Positions 51,338 to 53,241 of a DNA stretch of 53,241 nt are shown in pieces (position 1 is the stretch's first letter; every line of letters starts with the position of its first letter). The DNA is from Sediminibacterium ginsengisoli (lineage in GTDB: Bacteria; Bacteroidota; Bacteroidia; Chitinophagales; Chitinophagaceae). A program made the translations under genes and the position numbers. The notes beneath the pieces are model-generated. The model was given only the letters and a program-made list of their open reading frames with translations, was not told where the DNA came from and made no database searches. The stretch is taken from contig NZ_FUWH01000005.1 in assembly GCF_900167075.1 (NCBI RefSeq), forward strand, positions 139,299-192,539, in the 5' to 3' direction.

Positions 51338-52968
51338 TGATGTACAGATGGCTATATACGATCCTGCTGACCGCCTCATGCGTATTTGCGGGAAAGCTCA
51401 GTGCGCAGCAGACTGCCGATACCACGCAGCCGGGAAACGGCATACTGATCGAATTCATTTCAGCAGAACGTTATAACGTACGCCAGGGCGATACCAATAA
51501 CCTGGTTTCCCTTGCCGGAAAAGTGCATATGGTACAGGGCAAGACCCATTTCTATGCAGACAGTGTATTGCTCGATAAAAAGAACAATACCCTTGAAGCA
51601 TTCGGCAATGCACATATCAACGATGCCGACAGCATACACACTTATGCCCAGTACATGAAATACCTCGGAAATGAGAAAAAAGCATTTCTGAAGAAGAAAG
51701 TAAAACTTACAGACGGCAAAGGTACCCTCACCACAGAAGAACTGGAATACGATGTATCCCTGAAAATAGGAACCTACCTCAAAGGCGGCAAAGTGGTGAA
51801 TAAGAAAACGGTTCTGACAAGTACTGAAGGCTATTACTACGGCGATACCAAAGATGTGCATTTCAAGAAGAAAGTGGTACTGAACGACCCTGAATACCGC
51901 GTGCTCACAGACACGTTGTTTTACAATACCAATACGGAGATCACAACCCTTACAAGTCCGAGTACGATCTATAACGAAAGCCGTATTATCAAAACCCGGA
52001 ATGCGATCATCGATATAAAGAATAAAAAAGCAACCATGTACGAGCGGTCTGTCATAGACGACAGCACGTATACCATTACGGCAGATGACATGGCATTCGA
52101 TGACACAACCGGCATGAACGAGTTACGCGGCAATGTGGTATATCATGAAAAGGATACGGCAAAAGGTGTTGACATGATTGCCAATCACGTGATGATCAAC
52201 CGGAAAAAAGACATTCTGCTGGCCACGGAAAAGCCGGTATTACTGATCAAGCAGAACCGTGATTCGATCTTTATCACTGCAGATACTTTATACAGCGCCC
52301 GTTTATCGGAACTACAGAAACTAAGACCAGTACCTTCGATCAGGGATTCATCGAGAGCGACCCTGCACATAGACAGGACAACAGCCGACAGCAGCAACGA
52401 CAAATATTTTGAAGCTTATTATAACGTACGCATCTATTCAGACTCGCTGCAGGCAACGGGCGACAGTCTTTTTTACGCGCTGCAGGATTCAGTGTTCAGG
52501 CTTTTCAAACAGCCGATCGTGTGGGCACAGAGCAACCAGCTCAATGGCGATACGATTTACCTGTATATCAAGAATAAGAAACCCGAACGTGTTTATGTAT
52601 TCAATAACGGGATCGGCATCAGCCGTGTAGACAGCGCCATGAAGTATTACAACCAGCTGAAAGGTTATACCATTAACGCTTTGTTCGAAGATGGCAAGAT
52701 CAATTTCATGCGGGCCAAGGGCAATGCAGAAAATATTTATTATGGCATCGATGATAATAATAAATTCATCGGTGTGAGCCGGAACCAGTCGGATGTGATC
52801 GAAGCCAGGTTCAAAGAAGGCAAACCGCAACGGATCACATTTATCAATAAGCTGGAGGGAACAGCTTATCCTATGCGCCAGGTAAACCATGAAGAGCTTC
52901 GGTTAAGAGGTTTCATCTGGCAGGAAGCCAAAAGGCCGAAAAGCAAGTTTGATATTCTTTCTAATTAA
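51337..52968 (+). CDS. OstA-like (LptA-fold) periplasmic protein
   Basis: 543 residues starting at ATG 51337, overlapping the MCE stop by one base; a second ATG follows at once. Signal peptide (LYTILLTASCVFAGKLSAQQ). The rest is a long series of OstA-type beta repeats: VSLAGKVHMVQGKTHFYADS, LEAFGNAHINDADSIHTYA, NELRGNVVYHEKDTAKGVDM and DGKINFMRAKGNAENIYYGI. The repeated jelly-roll strands form the lipid-binding groove in LptA and LptD N-domains. Much longer than E. coli LptA, it could span the periplasm toward LptD, coded nearby on the other strand. Confidence 0.9.
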   Translation: MMYRWLYTILLTASCVFAGKLSAQQTADTTQPGNGILIEFISAERYNVRQGDTNNLVSLAGKVHMVQGKTHFYADSVLLDKKNNTLEAFGNAHINDADSIHTYAQYMKYLGNEKKAFLKKKVKLTDGKGTLTTEELEYDVSLKIGTYLKGGKVVNKKTVLTSTEGYYYGDTKDVHFKKKVVLNDPEYRVLTDTLFYNTNTEITTLTSPSTIYNESRIIKTRNAIIDIKNKKATMYERSVIDDSTYTITADDMAFDDTTGMNELRGNVVYHEKDTAKGVDMIANHVMINRKKDILLATEKPVLLIKQNRDSIFITADTLYSARLSELQKLRPVPSIRDSSRATLHIDRTTADSSNDKYFEAYYNVRIYSDSLQATGDSLFYALQDSVFRLFKQPIVWAQSNQLNGDTIYLYIKNKKPERVYVFNNGIGISRVDSAMKYYNQLKGYTINALFEDGKINFMRAKGNAENIYYGIDDNNKFIGVSRNQSDVIEARFKEGKPQRITFINKLEGTAYPMRQVNHEELRLRGFIWQEAKRPKSKFDILSN

Positions 52969-53241
52969 TCATTACACTAAATTATTCGTACCGTCTGAAG
53001 ATGCAGAACTGTGCCAGTCATGTTCGGCACAGCCTTCTCCGGCCTCATCTTTCTTCCCACGCTGATGTCTCCCGAAGGGGGCTCAGCGCAGCACGCACTT
53101 GTGATTTCTAAAGCTGCTTATAGATTTCAACCTTGCCTCCGCTGACGTCTCCCGAAGGGGACTCAGCGCAGCACGCAGCCACCATTTCTAAAGTTGCTTA
53201 TAGATTCCAACCTCCACGCGGGTGCAGCCATCTGTGTCGCT
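52969..53241. other. Intergenic tail with tandem hairpin repeats
   Basis: No gene is seen after the OstA-like stop. The stretch is dominated by two units of repeat family B (53039-53129 and 53140-53209). Confidence 0.7.
53039..53219 (-). repeat. Hairpin repeat family B, tandem copies 2 and 3
   Basis: Two direct units with an 80-bp period (53060-53139 and 53140-53219). Each carries CGCTGA, GTCTCC-CGAA-GGGG and TCAGCG (hairpins 53060-53088 and 53140-53168), then CAGCACGCA, ATTTCTAAAG and TTGCTTATAGATT or a close variant. The flank at 53039-53059 is shared with copy 1 at 10298-10318, in the opposite orientation. Confidence 0.8.

Noticed and set aside
1..53241. tRNA, rRNA, CRISPR arrays, prophage or transposase genes
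   Set aside because: No cloverleaf-like sequence with a TTCGA arm, no regularly spaced repeat array and no integrase or transposase-like protein were found by reading; the tandem pair at 53060-53219 has only two units without distinct spacers.

Overview
The window reads as chromosomal DNA of a member of the Bacteroidota, most likely a Chitinophagaceae/Chitinophaga-like bacterium. The reasons are a SusC/SusD outer-membrane pair, a TonB-dependent receptor of the beta-barrel family 3 type, a gliding-motility/type IX secretion C-terminal domain, OstA/LptD/MCE envelope genes, a CcmE of the CxxxY kind, and many exact TAnnTTTG promoter -7 boxes. No rRNA, tRNA, CRISPR array, prophage or transposase gene was seen.

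Layout. 1-5192 (-): a very large RHS/YD-like secreted protein that runs off the left edge, preceded in the same operon by a coiled-coil plus beta-barrel protein. 5631-8030 (+): TonB-dependent receptor. 8031-10485: sparse region with MgtC, a VOC protein and a single-domain response regulator, separated by repeat-rich gaps. 10486-11480 (+): clpS-aat, the N-degron pair. 11483-15154 (-): DUF4294 lipo/secreted protein, ccmF, ccmE. 15297-21158 (+): compact run of ureohydrolase, small membrane protein, radical SAM enzyme and three transporters (EamA, MFS, TSUP). 21290-23542 (+): TonB-like protein and folC. 23553-26941 (-): tight operon FBPase, small envelope protein, ABC ATPase, YfiT/DinB, NUDIX. 27031-29773: CAP lipoprotein (-), aspartate kinase (+), FkbM methyltransferase (-). 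29986-34278 (-): SusD and SusC with a clear promoter and terminator. 34534-37893: alpha/beta hydrolase, MepB, Pr6Pr membrane protein, a divergent GAPDH and a small lipoprotein. 37890-42261: a redox/electrophile-stress block (LLM flavin oxidoreductase, HxlR regulator, STAS protein, EamA, NmrA-type SDR, nitroreductase). 42262-42820: palindrome-flanked repeat element. 42821-46475 (+): T9SS type B secreted protein, ung, plsC-like acyltransferase. 46550-52968: LptD-like (-) divergent from amidase, MlaD/MCE and OstA-like genes (+). 52969-53241: tandem hairpin repeats.

The most interesting signals are not single genes. (1) A 58-bp promoter-operator block is shared, with identical internal spacing, by the LLM oxidoreductase and the nitroreductase operon, with the HxlR gene beside the first copy; this looks like a small quinone/electrophile regulon. 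(2) A roughly 150-bp structured intergenic repeat occurs in two good copies in opposite orientation (8049-8204 and 42508-42657) plus degraded remnants; each good copy is bracketed by a direct repeat, and the second sits inside an element whose two 34-bp ends are exact reverse complements of each other and internally palindromic. (3) A second repeat family with a UUCG/CGAA hairpin occurs at 10228-10318 and as an 80-bp tandem pair at the right edge. All alignments were made by eye.
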